NCBI RefSeq assembly: GCF_902167145.1 | Contig: NC_050096.1 | Coordinates: forward strand, 156,611,825-156,675,824 | From: Zea mays | Taxonomy: Eukaryota; Streptophyta; Magnoliopsida; Poales; Poaceae | Reading direction: 5' to 3' | Length of the DNA stretch: 64,000 nucleotides | Part shown: piece after piece, positions 1 to 12,508 of the stretch | How positions within the stretch are numbered: the stretch's first letter is position 1 | Layout: each line of letters starts with the position of its first letter | Translations under genes and position numbers: made by a program | The notes under the pieces: generated by a model | Seen by the model: the letters and a program-made list of their open reading frames with translations, nothing else | Databases searched by the model: none | Told to the model about the DNA's origin: nothing

Positions 1-1413
1 GTGGTACCGAGAGTCCAGCGTTGAACGTACTAAACACATGCCGAGAAATATGGTAAATCGGTAAGCCTAGTACCTGAGTGAACCTGCCCGCAGATTGTCC
101 TGCTCACGAGTCCTGATACATGGTCTCCCATTCCGGATATGGTGGGTACAAGTGCGGTCACTGCACGGCGGCAGTCGGGGTCAGTGGGGCATTGTATGCC
201 AAGGCGGTGAGCCCCTTTCTGTTGACAGGAAATCGATGGGGACGGTTGAGGTGTGTGGGTACAGAGTGCCTTGCCACGTCATGTGTTTAGGTTTACCTTG
301 CAAGGTTAAAACTCAATTCGAATCGTCTGCTTCTCGTAGCTAATAAGACTGCTTGATCCATGCTGCGGCATCGAGTAAAAAGTGAAATGAGGTTACTGAC
401 AAAAGGTGTTGATTGACTAAATTGATTGATACCATGTATGGTTAGTCAGGTGCTCATATATTCTAAATTATTATTCTAGAACTTGAAAAAAAAAATAAAA
501 CTTGATGTTAGATTCAGCTAGTGCTTTTGGCAAACCAAACCCCTTAGCCAAACAGCTTCATGGTCTAGAGGTAGAGGAGTAGACTCCTCACACCGGGTAA
601 GTCTAGCTGAGTATTAGTATACTCAACCTTTCTTGTGGCACAATTTTTACAGGTACCTTGGATGACATGGTTGCTGGAGTGACATGGCCATCCACCCTGC
701 CACCGGGCTAGATAGTCGAGTGGGACCCTGCTTCAGCAGGAGAGGAGCATGAGGAGTGATGGGCCAGACTTCGCCATCCTCCCTTTCTTTTATTGTTAGT
801 TAAATTCCGCTGCATTGAGAACAATGGTTACTACTTTTGAAACTTCGATGATGATGTAATAACATTAAGTACTCCCTTAAATCGTGGTCTTCTGCGTTAT
901 TGTATTTTCTTGTGTCTCACCTTCGAGTGAGTGTGTGGTACTCGATCCTGTTAGTGGCTTTATCGGACTAGATTCGAGGAACTAATGGTTTATTCTGATT
1001 TAAGTGTGTCGTTGCCTCTAAGGCGGGACTTGGTCACTTAAGTTGGAATAATTCGGGCGGTTCTACCACAGTGGTGCCCAAGCAGGAGGAAGAACACTAA
1101 ACTTATTTGGGGAGGATGTTTTGTCTCTCGGTAATGTAATAATAAGTTCCACACTCGAACACCCGGTTATGTAATAATTACTCTTTCTATATTTTTATAT
1201 GAATGTAAATTATATTATTGTAATCCTTTCTGCTCATTTTCTACTCCGATTATGTGTAATGTGTGCATGATGGGTTAAGCGCTCTTGGGTGATATGATGA
1301 AGATACAGATAACTAAACTTGCCGAGTCATTATGCACACCTGCATGACTGTCTGAGGTCCTTAGGACAAGGACATCTGTAGGTGGGCCTAATACCTTGGG
1401 AGGTTCCGTCACA
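1..1413 (+). repeat. Chromovirus-type LTR E, 3' part only
   Basis: The last 40 or so bases (about 1370-1413) match the end of the 4-kb LTR at 49057-53086: the same GTAGGTGGGCCTAAT word, then TTGGGAGGTTCCGTCACA. No primer-binding site follows 1413, so this is a solo LTR or a 3' LTR rather than a 5' LTR. The 5' part lies outside the window, so the expected target duplication (AATTG at 1414-1418) cannot be confirmed. Short open frames here have no recognisable domain. Confidence 0.6.
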
Positions 1414-1700
1414 AATTGTACCCACAGGAGCCGGGTAACCCTTGCATGCAACATCAGGAACCAAGGTGTTCCCATGAATTAGGCCGCCCTCAAAGGTCGA
1501 AGAAGATGGGAAACTATTCGGGTTATTTCTTGCTCGACTAGATTACTAGCTGAGGGGGTGTCATCGGGGACCTCTTCACGAATGGCAGCACTCTCAGTTT
1601 TAGGAAGCTCCAATAAAAGATCTTCAGGGATAATCTCCTCTGGTGCATGATCAATGGCAGAGAATGTCAGCCTCTAGAGATTAACCAGCCCTGACAGAGC

Positions 1701-3268
1701 CTAAATTGGGACATCGTCGCTGTTTTTGCTACGACAATTCTTGCGAATCAAAGGGGAAACTTCCTCTTCATCCTCTTCGTCCTCGTCAGACACACATCTG
1801 CCGACTCTAGTGCCACCACAGCTCTCAATATCATCCTCGAGGTTGGTGCTAGCCGGGCCACTATAGAGGACTGGGGCAGTAGAGTCAGCCCCCAGCTCCA
1901 AGCCGGATGAATGCTGAAGTCTTCTCTCTCTATTCTTCCCCTCGGCAGACATGGCTGGGTAACCCATTTGACATAATCGTTTGCGACGAGCACCTCCAGG
2001 ACTGCAAGCTCCTTCATCCTCACCGAAGGCGCGCCCAGCTGCAGCGCTCGCCGATTTAATACGGGCAGATTTAGATGACTCGCCGGCTAGCATACTAAGA
2101 ATAGCGTTCATTTTAGCCTCATCAGCAGTTGTTTGCATCTGGATATGGGTCTGTCTCTCAGGGAGATTCTAGTACATAGCAACGAAGGCCTCAATATATT
2201 CTGAAGAGGGTCGCACTCTATGGCCTGGACTGTTGTCTTGGATAAGCGGGTTGGATATGAACTCTGAAAAGGGCCTTTGCGGTAACAAAACAGCACAGTA
2301 AGGACATTACACATGACAAATGCAGGAACTCATAGGAAACAACGCTTACCATAGGTGGAAGATTCTAGGCAGAATACAAAAGGGGAGCACCAGCATTCGA
2401 AACTTTGCCTCTCAGCATCGAATCAACTCGACTCAACACGTCCTCCTTAGATATTCCCCTGTTGGTAATTCGAGTGGGGTCATTAACACCGGTGTACAGG
2501 TAAGCAGGGTAGACTCTATCCTTCAAAGGCTGAATATTCTTAAAAACAAATTCGACAACAACAGCTTTAGCAGTCAAGCCTCTATCCCTCAATGCACATA
2601 TCTCTGCAAGTAGCACCCTGGACTTAGGAAGCTCTGAATCCGTGGGGATCTCTGTCCAGCTAGGCGTTCGGACGTCGGGCTAATCGAGCGGGAAGTTATT
2701 TGTTATGATTCTCCATAGTAAACCACTCGAAGCGCCATCCCTTAATGTTGTCTTTCAAAGGAATGTTGAGATACTCAGCTTTACTGCCTCGGCGAAGTTC
2801 CAAGCTAGCACCTCCAACAAGCTGATGTTGCCCTCCAGCCATCCTGGGCCGGCAATGGTAAAGATACTTCCAAAGCCCAAAGTGTGGAAGAATTCCAAGG
2901 AAAGCTTCACAAAGATGAACAAACATAGCAAATTGAAGCACAGAATTGGGATTTAGATGAGTAGGTTCAGAGAGTAAAAATCGAGAAGACCGCGAAAGAA
3001 GGGAGAAACTAGCAGGGCTAGTCCTCGGATGAGAAAAGGCACGAAGATAACCGCCTCATGAGTATCCTCTGTCGGGATAGTAACTCCACGCCAGATCTTC
3101 CAGGAACATAGTTCCTTTAGCGGTAGAACACCAATTTCAACGAGATGCAGAAAGTCAGCCTCAGAAATGATAGACATGGTTACCAGCGAAAGGGAGTTGG
3201 CTGTTGGGATCAATAGGAGGGATGTCTGGGGTGGCAGCACTTTGTTTTCTTTTCCTGGGCTCCATCAT
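1701..3268 (-). pseudogene. Degenerate antisense accessory ORF of element D (PF04195-like)
   Basis: Read on the minus strand from ATG at 3268, the predicted protein starts MMEPRKRKQS and soon needs a frame change. It then shows a segment with FLHLVEIGVLP and FVPFLIRG (about 3170-3000), LCEAFLGILPHFG (about 2915-2870), and ends in an acidic tail DEDEEDEEE (about 1790-1750). This resembles the plant 'putative gypsy type transposon' domain family (PF04195), found in accessory genes of Tat-type retrotransposons. In-frame stops near 2696 and 2365 and at least one frameshift break it, although some interruptions could be introns. It runs opposite to its host element. The function of the family is not known to me. 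The family assignment rests on motif memory. Confidence 0.6.
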
Positions 3269-3733
3269 GATTTTTCAAACGCCAAAGTTCAAGGACAAAA
3301 CGCGAAAGGATTCGGGAACTCAGAAAGCTAGAGAGACGCGGAGGAAAAAACAAGAACTAGGGTTCAGAGGTCAAGAGGACATCAGCAGAAGTATGGGTTG
3401 GCACACTAAGTCGGGCGCAAAGGGGTAGGCCGATAGCTCGGGAGAGTTTTGGTCACAGCAAAATAACATCACTCAGGGATTACCTTTAAATGCTAGCGAA
3501 CTGTAAGACACTAGAGCGGAGTATGCAACAAAAGATTGGCACGAGAACAGGTTTTCATTCACCAATGGGGTAATCATTACAAAATTGAGATCACCTCATT
3601 ATGAGTCGGCCTCCCGCCCCTCGATCTTACATTACATTACTACTTAGACTACATTACACTAGTAGTTAAACTACATTATTCTACAACTAACTACCACTAC
3701 TACTATGCTATACTAATATTTAAGCAGGCAACA

Positions 3734-4262
3734 CTATGCCACTGGCCTTGCTGTCGTCACCGCCCTTGGCATTGCCGCCACCGCCTTTGCTGTCGCCTTG
3801 TCGTCGCTGTGGCTACCCCTGCTGCTGCCTTCCCCACCGTCGCCGTCACTGCTCTCACTGCCGCTGCCCTCGCAGCCGTCGCCGTCGCTGCCATCGCCAC
3901 CACCACTGTTGTCGCCGCCACCGCTGCTACTGTCGTCGCCGTCGCCCTCGTTGCCGCTCCCCTCCTCGGAGTTAGAGTCATCCACCTCCTCCGAGGAGGC
4001 CTCCTCCGAGCCATCCGACCCACCGAGCCCCACATGCTCGATGGATCAGGCGTACGCCCGCTCCACGACAGACAACCCCATGGAATTGTCCGAATCCTCG
4101 AATGACGCCACGGGGGACACCGAAGCAGGCGAACGATCATACTCGGAGGAGACTTCCTTGGAGTACTCTGAGTCCCTGAAGTCCTCTAAGGGAGAACTTG
4201 GGGGGCTTGCGCTTCCCGTCAGCAGGGCAGCACCCTTTCTTGCCCTTCTTTCCTCCAGCCAT
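3734..4262 (-). pseudogene. Acidic, Ser/Gly/Asp-rich antisense ORF remnant of element D
   Basis: A minus-strand reading from ATG at 4262 begins MAGGKKGKKG, a basic start. It runs out of frame at 4137; the neighbouring frame continues as an acidic, serine-rich stretch (EYSKEVSSEYDRSP) to about 4040, hits a TGA, then reads on through a low-complexity Gly/Ser/Asp tract (about 3975-3770) to 3734. One frameshift plus one stop (TGA, probably from TGG) explain the breaks. The low-complexity part comes from a CCGCCA/TCGCCG-type trinucleotide repeat, which also produces long proline/serine-rich frames on the plus strand. It may be a separate accessory ORF or the first exon of the remnant at 1701-3268. 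I assign no function. Confidence 0.45.
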
Positions 4263-4379
4263 GGTCTGCTCGGAATGAGGGGAAGTGAAGAAGAAGGAGA
4301 AGGCGAGTAAACATGAACAAGTGGAAAAGGCAGCCAGGGTGAGCGGGCTATTTAAAGAGGCTAGGAGGCGACCGTCCAC

Positions 4380-4880
4380 TTCCTACCCACTCACCAAACA
4401 GTCACAAGAATTCAATAGCAATTCAAACCACCTGGAAATGAGTCAGGCGTCTGGCGCCGTTTCGCGTAACATGGCAACGGATGGAATCAAGTCAACCACT
4501 CAGGCAAAGTATTACACCTCTCCGTCGTATCAAGTTACTATTCCAGGACAACGCGATAGACGTCTTTTACTGGGAAGACACCCATTGGGAACACCCATTG
4601 GGTGTACCGCCTGGATTTTCTGAAGTAGTGATACCTGCAATATATATGCATTGAATATATTGCGACAAAGGGGAAGATCATCTTAAATTGGAGGAAGTCC
4701 AATTGCGGTTACCAAAGCACAATCTAATCTTCAGAAGCATTAAAGTACGTGGCCGAGTGGCGTCCAACCAAGGGCTCCCTGTTTCGACTGGTCAGACTCC
4801 AGCTTGTCATTGATCAAATTGATTTCACTGCAAACAAGATACAGACATATGTCGTCACCTGGCTATTCTGAAAGATCTTT
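4380..4880. other. Non-coding internal stretch of element D
   Basis: Between the antisense remnants and the tandem repeats I see no open frame with a recognisable domain and no RNA gene. It ends in the partial first copy of the repeat array. Confidence 0.5.
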
Positions 4881-5560
4881 TTGAGAAAAGCATAAGATGA
4901 AGACCTTTGAATTGATTGTTTCAAAATCAATTCAAAGCTCGGGGGCTACATCCATTGGGTGCACCTTCGGTGCACCCAACGAATTCAAAAAACTTTGAAG
5001 CCGAGTGCTGATTTCTAAAGCATAAGATGAAGATCTTTGAATTGATTATGTCAAAATCAACTCAAAGCTCGGGGGCTACACCCATTGGTGCACCCAACAG
5101 ATTCACAAAACTTTGAAGTCGAGTGCTGATTTCTAAATCATAAGATGAAGACCTTTGAATTGATTATTTCAAAATCAACTCAAAGCTCGAGGACTACACC
5201 CAACAGATTCACAAAACTTTGAAGCCGAGTGCTGATTTCTAAAGGATAAGATGAAGACCTTCGAATTGATTATTTCAAAATCAACTCAAAGCTCGGGGGC
5301 TACACTCATTGGGTGCACCTTCGGTGCACCAAACGGATTCACAAAACTTTGAAGCCGAGTGCTGATTTCTAAAGCATAAGATGAAGACTTTTGAATTGAT
5401 TATTTCAAAATCAACTCAAAGCTCAGGAGCTACACCTAATGGGTGCACCTTCGGTGCACCCAACAGAGTTATAAACGTTTCAAGTCATACGATGAGCCCA
5501 TAAGCAAGAACTAGGAACCTTTGAATCGATTATTTCAAAATCAACTCAAAAATTGGGGGC
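4880..5560 (+). repeat. Tandem repeat array of element D, about 105-135 bp unit, five copies
   Basis: The word AAGATGAAGA plus TTTGAATTGATT recurs at about 4894, 5023, 5142, 5248 and 5380, and a diverged copy ends near 5560. Most units contain CTCAAAGCTCGGGGGCTAC, which resembles a polypurine tract. Three units also carry the self-complementary segment GGGTGCACC-TTC-GGTGCACCC or a near variant (about 4958, 5308 and 5440). Unit length varies because that segment is lost from some copies. The array abuts the true polypurine tract and 3' LTR at 5562. Confidence 0.8.
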
Positions 5561-5579
5561 TTGTGGGGAATAGATATCC

Positions 5580-8500
5580 TGCAGTACCCAAATTTGTAAA
5601 CCATAGTAATGGAGATAATTCTCTTATATGCTTTGCTTCTATTTAACTAGGCATGTGAACAACCACATTGGAATTAAATAATTAACAACTGACATATTAA
5701 TAACTTGTGCATCATGTTAGAGTTATTTGGTTGTGCATTTAATAATAATATTGACCATAGAGACAGAAATAAGTAATATTCAAATTGGAGATTTAATACC
5801 TAATTTGAAAATCTAGAAATGGCAAATAACAAAGAAAGAAGAGAAAGAAAAATACTATATAAATAAAAATAAATATAGAAATATATATTAGTTATACTTG
5901 GGTTTGAATCTGTGTAGTTGGCGCAAAATGTGAAACCCACAATCAAAGTTGAATTCAAATTTGAAATTTAGAAATGAAAGGAAAAGCATAAAAAGCAAAA
6001 GAAAAAGGGGGAGGCGCACCTGAGTTTGGGCCGAAATGCTCTGGTCGGCCTAGCTAGCCATTCCCTATTGCGCCAGCCCAGCTCCTCCCCTGGCGACCCC
6101 AGCCCCCAGTGGGCCTCACCCGGTGCCGCACACCACGTCTGTATAACTTGCGCGTGGGACCTAGAGCTCAGCCTCCCAACCACTGCACGAACACACTTTC
6201 ATGTGGGCCCGGGTGAACGTGCCTTCATCCACGCGGTCGCCGACGGCGCGGAATCCGCGCAGGCTCAACAATCCTGCCCGCAGCTTGCGCGTGCCGCCCA
6301 CCTGCTTTGGCTAACAACTCGCGGCCATATAAGCCCTGGCCACGCCTTCTCGTCTATCCAATTAAGCTAATGTGGAAAGAAGCCGCCGGTGGCAGAGAGC
6401 GTTTGTGCGGGGAGTGGAGGCCGCTGAGCTCAATTTCCGTAGTCATCGTTGTCCCGTGCTCAGGGAGGGGTCACATGGGTTCTATCGCGGGCGGAGATCG
6501 CTGGTGATTGATTCCCTGGGCGTGTAGGTCACCAGAGTTCGGGGAACTGCTCGCCGGAGCGCGACCGCTGTAGGAGAACAACATCTCCCCGTGGTCAGGG
6601 CACTGCGAGGCACAATCGTCGGTGAGTCTCTCTTCAAATACTTCCCTTTAGTTTGTACATCATGTAGCACTAATTTAATTCAAGTGTGGGCTACGATAGT
6701 GTCATGCCATTGCGGGCTGACAATGGCGCCGCAGCATAGGCTTCTGCCATTCGCCGCCGGTGAGAGAGAGAATTGTGGGAAGATGCATGCAGACCGTTGA
6801 TCTGGCTGCGGGTGGCGGTGATTAGAAGATACCAATACCCATTTAGCGCATTTAATTCATGACGTTGGCCGACGATCGGACAGTGTGGAGCATTGATGGG
6901 TCCTCAGACCATCAATGTTTGATCCAAGAGCTATGAAGGGATAGTGTTTCATAACTCAGTGAATGTAATCCGGACCTTTTGAATCAAATCAGACGGCTCA
7001 GATGCCCAATACCCCTTCGGGCGTGTCAGTATTGCATAAGAGACCCTCTCGTTCTAGGTTATCAACCCGCGATCCAACGTCAGTTGCTCTAGGTCTCGGG
7101 ATTTTTGCGTAGAAGCCCCTGGACTTTAGTGTATTAGTGCCGCGGTCCAAACACGAGAACAAAATGATAAATAAACCGGAAAAGGGAGTTTATATTATAA
7201 AAATAATTTCCAAAACTTGTTTAATTCCTAAAATTTCATTTTGACTCCTTTTTAATTCATTCTAGTGGCATTAATTTTGTATTAATATTGTTTATCACTT
7301 AGTAACACTGTTTTAGCATGAAACCCATATTAGATTTGACCACTTAATTAATTTTGTACCAAACACATAAGAACTTCGGAAAATCATATCTTGAAAACCG
7401 TAACTCCAAATTTACTGATTCTTGTTCCTACGATCTCATTACGATGCGTAGATTATTAATATGTATTCTGTCTTAATGTTTGGTGTGATGTTAATTTATC
7501 CCTTGTACCATGTTTGTTTGTATTGTGGCGAGTAGACGAGCTAGTGGCCGAGGATTCTGGTGTTCAGCAGGTAGAAGTTGCTGAGCAGGAGCTCATTGAA
7601 GGCAAGTTGTGCCCTTGACCACTTATTTACCCAATAATGTTATCTATAATTATTTTATCATGGATAGGCTTAAATTTGATGGGACCCAATAGGCCACCCT
7701 AGTCTGGTTATCTTTTCACCTTGTTTACCCTTGAATTTTTGGGTAGTCTTTGCTATTGCTATATATGGTTTTGGGTGTTGAGATAATTATTACACTTGAT
7801 CATTCTTTATTATTGTTCTACTTCTGCTCATGATAAGACCACTATGTTAATTGGAACATCGAACTTAACTTGAGAAACACGTGCCACCATAGGGGTGGAA
7901 TGGGACGTCCTTGGCTGACTAACTAGGAAAGCTAGTGGAGGACTACTGTTGGGGACCTTCGGCATTCGAAGGTCCTCAAAAACAGGATTTAACAGTATTT
8001 CTGGAAGTATAATGTGTGAGCAGGTACCTTCGAACTCAAGTTGGTATCACGGCGGGAGAGGACCCGGATAGTACGAAGGTCTTGATACAACGCCGAAGAT
8101 GTCAGCAGGAAAGCTTCGGCGTGGTTGCAGGAAATGAAACCGACTTAAAGATGAAAAGGCTATTCAGACCTCGATAGATTACTATAGAATTATTGTCAAA
8201 TGTAAAGGGCATGAATGTAATTTTGTATGGGCTGCGTCCCGTGCCTATAAATAGGTGAACAGAACCCCCGTACTGTTCACGCTGACTTGGCATTCGCTTT
8301 TTGCGTCACGCCTGTACTGTCATCTTCTGATTGAAGGTACTCTTGTAATTTAACAATGTTTTTGTTTATGTCCGATAACAATATATAATCCTTCATGTTG
8401 CCTTTTATATTCTTTATATTTCATTCTTCGTCATTGTTTAATGAATTTATGAAGGTATGCCCTTCATAACCTTCGTCCGCAAGCCATTACATCCTAAGGG

Positions 8501-9475
8501 AAATAATGCTTCGGAGGACGAAGGACTTTAACGATTAACATTGTTCTATGTTGCCTTGTTCTTAACTCATAGCACTTAAGACCAAGTCCCCAACAACTAC
8601 CTTACCCGAAAGGGTCAAGGGCAGTAGGGGAGTAGGCGTGTAGGGAGGTTCTCGGGTTGATTTTGCTGCGATGGCGGTTAGATGGGGGATTCCTTCATTG
8701 CTCTCCCTAGAAACTGTAGCGGGTTTTCTGAAGCTAGTGGAACTTTGTCAAGGCCTCGTAGTGGATCCCTAGCCATTCACCTCGGCAGTGTCTAAGGGCC
8801 TTGCAAACCCTGGCGAGATGGGATACACGACTTGTGGGTACAGGGTACAACCTCTGCAGAGTGTAAAACTAGTATACTAGTCGTGCTCGCGGTCATGAGC
8901 AGCTCAAGACTATTGCATAATTAATTTATTGAATTAAATTCAATTTGTCATTTGCATAGCATTGGGATTTATTATTAATTTTGATCTACTATTACTCTGG
9001 TTTGGTATCTACTTATATTTAGTAACTGCTAATAAAACTTGACCAACTTATTAAAAGCAATGCTCAGCTTTAACCCTTATTTATTAGTCAGCCTTGCACT
9101 TCACATGAACTCCCACCTTTGGTGAGTTCATGCACATTATTCCCCACAACTTGTTGAGCTATGATCTTTTGTGAGCTCACCCTTGCGATATGTAAACCCC
9201 CCATAGGAGAAGAACAGGTGGTCCAGGAGGAGCCGTACAATGAGGAGTACGAGTTGATCTAGGTGGCGTCTCCCAGTCAGCTTTGTCGCGCCAAGGAATA
9301 ATACTTAGTTCGCTTTATTATTATCAATTATTTTTATAAGACTTCCACTTTGTAATAATGACATTTATGATATTTGTGACATTTATCTCTATACACTTTG
9401 TCATTATATGTGATGTTCTTCTTTGGCGCACATATGAGACGCACCCGGCTTTATCCCTTAAATCCGAGTGTGACA
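5580..9475 (+). repeat. Solo chromovirus-type LTR F, interrupted by H
   Basis: It begins TGCAGTACCC and ends CCGAGTGTGACA. Direct repeats TATCC (5575-5579 and 9476-9480) flank it, marking a 5-bp target duplication. No primer site or polypurine tract adjoins it, so it is a solo LTR left after LTR-LTR recombination. Without H it is about 3.24 kb. Its second half aligns by eye with the 3' LTR of G (for example CAAGTTGTGCCCTTGA at about 7605 and 14893, and the region ending in CACCCGGCTTT), so the two families are related. A GC-rich block at 6030-6620 holds short open frames without domains. Confidence 0.8.
7947..8595 (+). repeat. Solo LTR H of the Grande-like family
   Basis: This 649-bp segment opens TGTTGGGGACCTTCGG and ends AAGTCCCCAACA, with direct repeats ACTAC at 7942-7946 and 8596-8600. 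Removing it restores the F sequence (AGCTAGTGGAGGACTACCTTACCCG, shown here in part), which matches G's LTR near 15225. It is homologous to the LTRs of A (20612-21251, 27407-28046) in the opposite orientation. TATAAATA lies at 8246-8253, followed by the 26-bp dyad at 8255-8280. Confidence 0.9.
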
Positions 9476-9728
9476 TATCCCCGGGTCCACTCGGGGGCGA
9501 AAACTCTACTCGGGGCCACATGCTAGTCGCCCCTAAGTGACGTCTCGCCGTGGGATAGACAAAGGGAAATGACGGAAACGGGCCGACCCAGGAGTGCGAT
9601 GGGCCCATGCACGGATTACTCGTGGCTTGGGCATGATCACGTTGAGGCTGTTCGTTTTTCCAGCGCCCGACATCCTCAAACGTCAGAGATAGCTCGGAGC
9701 GGAGACGCCGAGTTTTCCTTGGGATAGC

Positions 9729-10522
9729 TGTAAAGCCCAAAATTTGTATAAAAACAAAATAAATAAATAGAAATATTATCATGTAGGGTTTTAGGATTAT
9801 GGAACCTTTGGAGATCATTTGATTTTCTTTTATGTGTGCATATTTAATTAATGGAAATAACAAATAAATTTAGAAATATATATATATACACATATGTCTA
9901 ATCCTGAGATCTAAATAAGATTATTTTCTCGTAAAAGTAATTATATACTAGAAGGTATTTCCTCATAAAATAGAATAAATAATAAATAATGAAGCTTTGG
10001 AATGAACCTCTAATGGACTAAACATTTGAAATATTTTTGTAAAATGAATATTTTGTGTTGCATATTGAAAACATTGCCTAAATAAATAAGTAAGGTAATA
10101 AATAAATGAATAGACTTAATACATGAACCCTGCATTCATGTTGAAATATATTTTTGGTGTGCACATTACAACTTTGTTTGAATTTAAAATCTAATTGGAA
10201 TTTGAAAAGCAAACAAAAAGAAAATAAAAAGAAAGGACATAAACTTTATCTTGGGCCGATTTCACCTGTCTCGGTCCACCTATGACCGCGCCCCACTGAT
10301 GCTCGTGGGGGATGACAGGTGGGCTCCACCACCAGGTATCACTCCGCGCGCGCCTGGGCTTTCTGTCTCCCTGACATGTGGGAGCCGTTTGTCAGGGCGA
10401 TCATCTTCATTGTCTTCGCGCTCGCAAATAGACTCCACGCAAACCTCGGCCAACAGAACTCCTCTTCGCCAATGCCGCCGGAACTCTTGACTTCGCCCCC
10501 CCATCTCAACCGGGGTGTTACA
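9729..10522 (+). repeat. 5' LTR of G, 794 bp, internally deleted
   Basis: The first 780 or so bases align with 12509-13290 of the 3' LTR with about 3-4% substitutions by eye plus a few indels. After CATCTCAACCG the sequence jumps to GGGTGTTACA, the LTR terminus, then to the primer site. The homologous inner 2.8 kb remains in the 3' LTR (about 13280-16100). Confidence 0.8.
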
Positions 10523-12508
10523 GAAGTGGTATCAGAGGAATGTTGACTGTAGCACGAAACCTAGATAGAAATGGACATAACCAATACCTACTTACCTTAC
10601 TCTGATTCTTCTATACTTACCTTGATCCTGTTTCACCTTCTACTGTTCTACTCTGATTAACCTTACCTTTGCTACTCTCATTCTTTTCTAAACTTGTCTA
10701 AATCTTTTATCATCTATTTCTGCTTTACTCTGATTATTCTTACCTCTTCTTTCTAAAGACGAATGTGGATTTCACACTTTGAAATCCTGTGCCTAAAGTG
10801 ACTTTAGGAATAGGAGACCTACTCCTAGGGAAAAAACTATTTTTAGGTATTTATACGCTTGAGTGCTTGTTCTTATGATACTTATTTGATTTGGATCTTT
10901 GATTGAGTGGGATGAGTTGTGGAGTAATGTCCACAATTACATCTACATATATGTATAGATATCAATAAATAAAATTCAAGAGATAACTAAACAACTTAGA
11001 TTATCCTCCATTAAAGTATCTATTTTATATAGATCCATATTATCTCAAAAGACTCTATCTCTTACCTTGATGGACCCCTCTTAACTTAAAGGAATCTATC
11101 CTATCCTAATAGGTTCATCTTGTGATAAAAAAATTTATCCTCTTAAATTGTTTATAAGATAAACAAGACCCACTAGAATATGTCAAATAGATCCATCCTA
11201 CCTTAAAAGATACTCTCCTATCTTAATAGATCCATTTTATCTTAATAGAATCCATCTTATCTTGGAAGGTTCTTTCTTATCTTAAATGATCCTTCTTACC
11301 TTAAAAGATTCTTTCTTACCTTAATAGATTCATCTTATCTTGGAAAGATTTTATCTTATCCTAATAGATCTAACTAATCTCAAAAGATTCTATCTTATTC
11401 TTAGAGATTCATCTTGTCCTAATAAGCATACTTATCCCAATCACCTTGCTTATTTCATAATAGTGTAACAAACATGATCTATTCCAAAATAAATTAAGTA
11501 AATCTCATCTAGTCTAATCTGATTACACCAATTTAATTCTGATCTCATCTAATCAGATCAGATCTAATCTAATGGACAAACATGTAGATATACTAGTAAA
11601 ATAAGCTTAGATCCGACTCTTATAAATATGTTTTAACCTAAATTGGAGTTCTAGTCCAACCTGGCCATGTGCAACTACCTTAACCACCCGATAGTTGCAT
11701 AACCCCTCTGTTTTAACCGACAGAGATTCTGACCTACCTACACCATAGAATCCATCTTATCTCAAAAGATTCTAACATATCCTAATAATTTATATTCTAC
11801 CCTGGTAGCTCTACCTAAACTAATATGGTCTAATCTATGTTACAAGTATTAACTAAACCATATTCCGATAAATAAGTTTTAAACCTAAATTGGTGTCTTA
11901 AGATCAACTCGTCCGTGAAACCACGACCCAACCCATGTTATAGGTTGCCCAACCCATTTATCTTACAAGCAAAGTAAAACTCTGTTCAATCTACCTAACC
12001 CATATACCGCAATTGTTATCCCAACTCAGATAATGGAATCTAGCACCACAACCGATGGTCCCTAAATCAGACCCAAGAAGAAGGTTAACCTCAACAACGA
12101 AGGATATGATTAGAAACAGATCTTCAGATGAATCAAGATCCACCACCCAGAATGAAAAAAAACTCTCCTACCAAACTTTCTTCTGCCCCAAATCTCCGCT
12201 ATACTCACCTAATAGCTAAAACATGATGTACCCTTATTTCTATACCACACCTGCTAATGGCATTAAGAATTTTAGGTGTATAAATATATATATATATATA
12301 TTACTATTTTAGTTAGATGTCACTTTAGTTAGTAAATGGTACGATACTATTTTAAGAATAATAATAAGGTCTAATTGACCCCATGTGTTGCTAATAAGTT
12401 ATGCATCATGCTGAGATTTTTGTGTGTGCATATGTTCTGAGATGACTTAGTTATACACCCTTTCCTTACAAATCTCGAGGACAAGATTTCTGTTAAGGGG
12501 GTAGGATT
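10523..12508 (+). other. Non-coding internal region of G
   Basis: After the primer site this A/T-rich stretch has no open frame with a domain. From about 11040 to 11460 it is built of degenerate 20-28 bp units of the form ATCTTATCTTAAAAGATTC / TTACCTTAATAGATCC. A TA microsatellite lies at 12280-12300. It ends in AAATCTCGAGGACAAGATTT and the polypurine tract, the usual chromovirus 3' untranslated end. Confidence 0.7.

Noticed and set aside
3798..4310. 170-aa plus-strand Pro/Ser/Leu-rich frame
   Set aside because: It is the reverse of the acidic low-complexity antisense remnant and a trinucleotide repeat.
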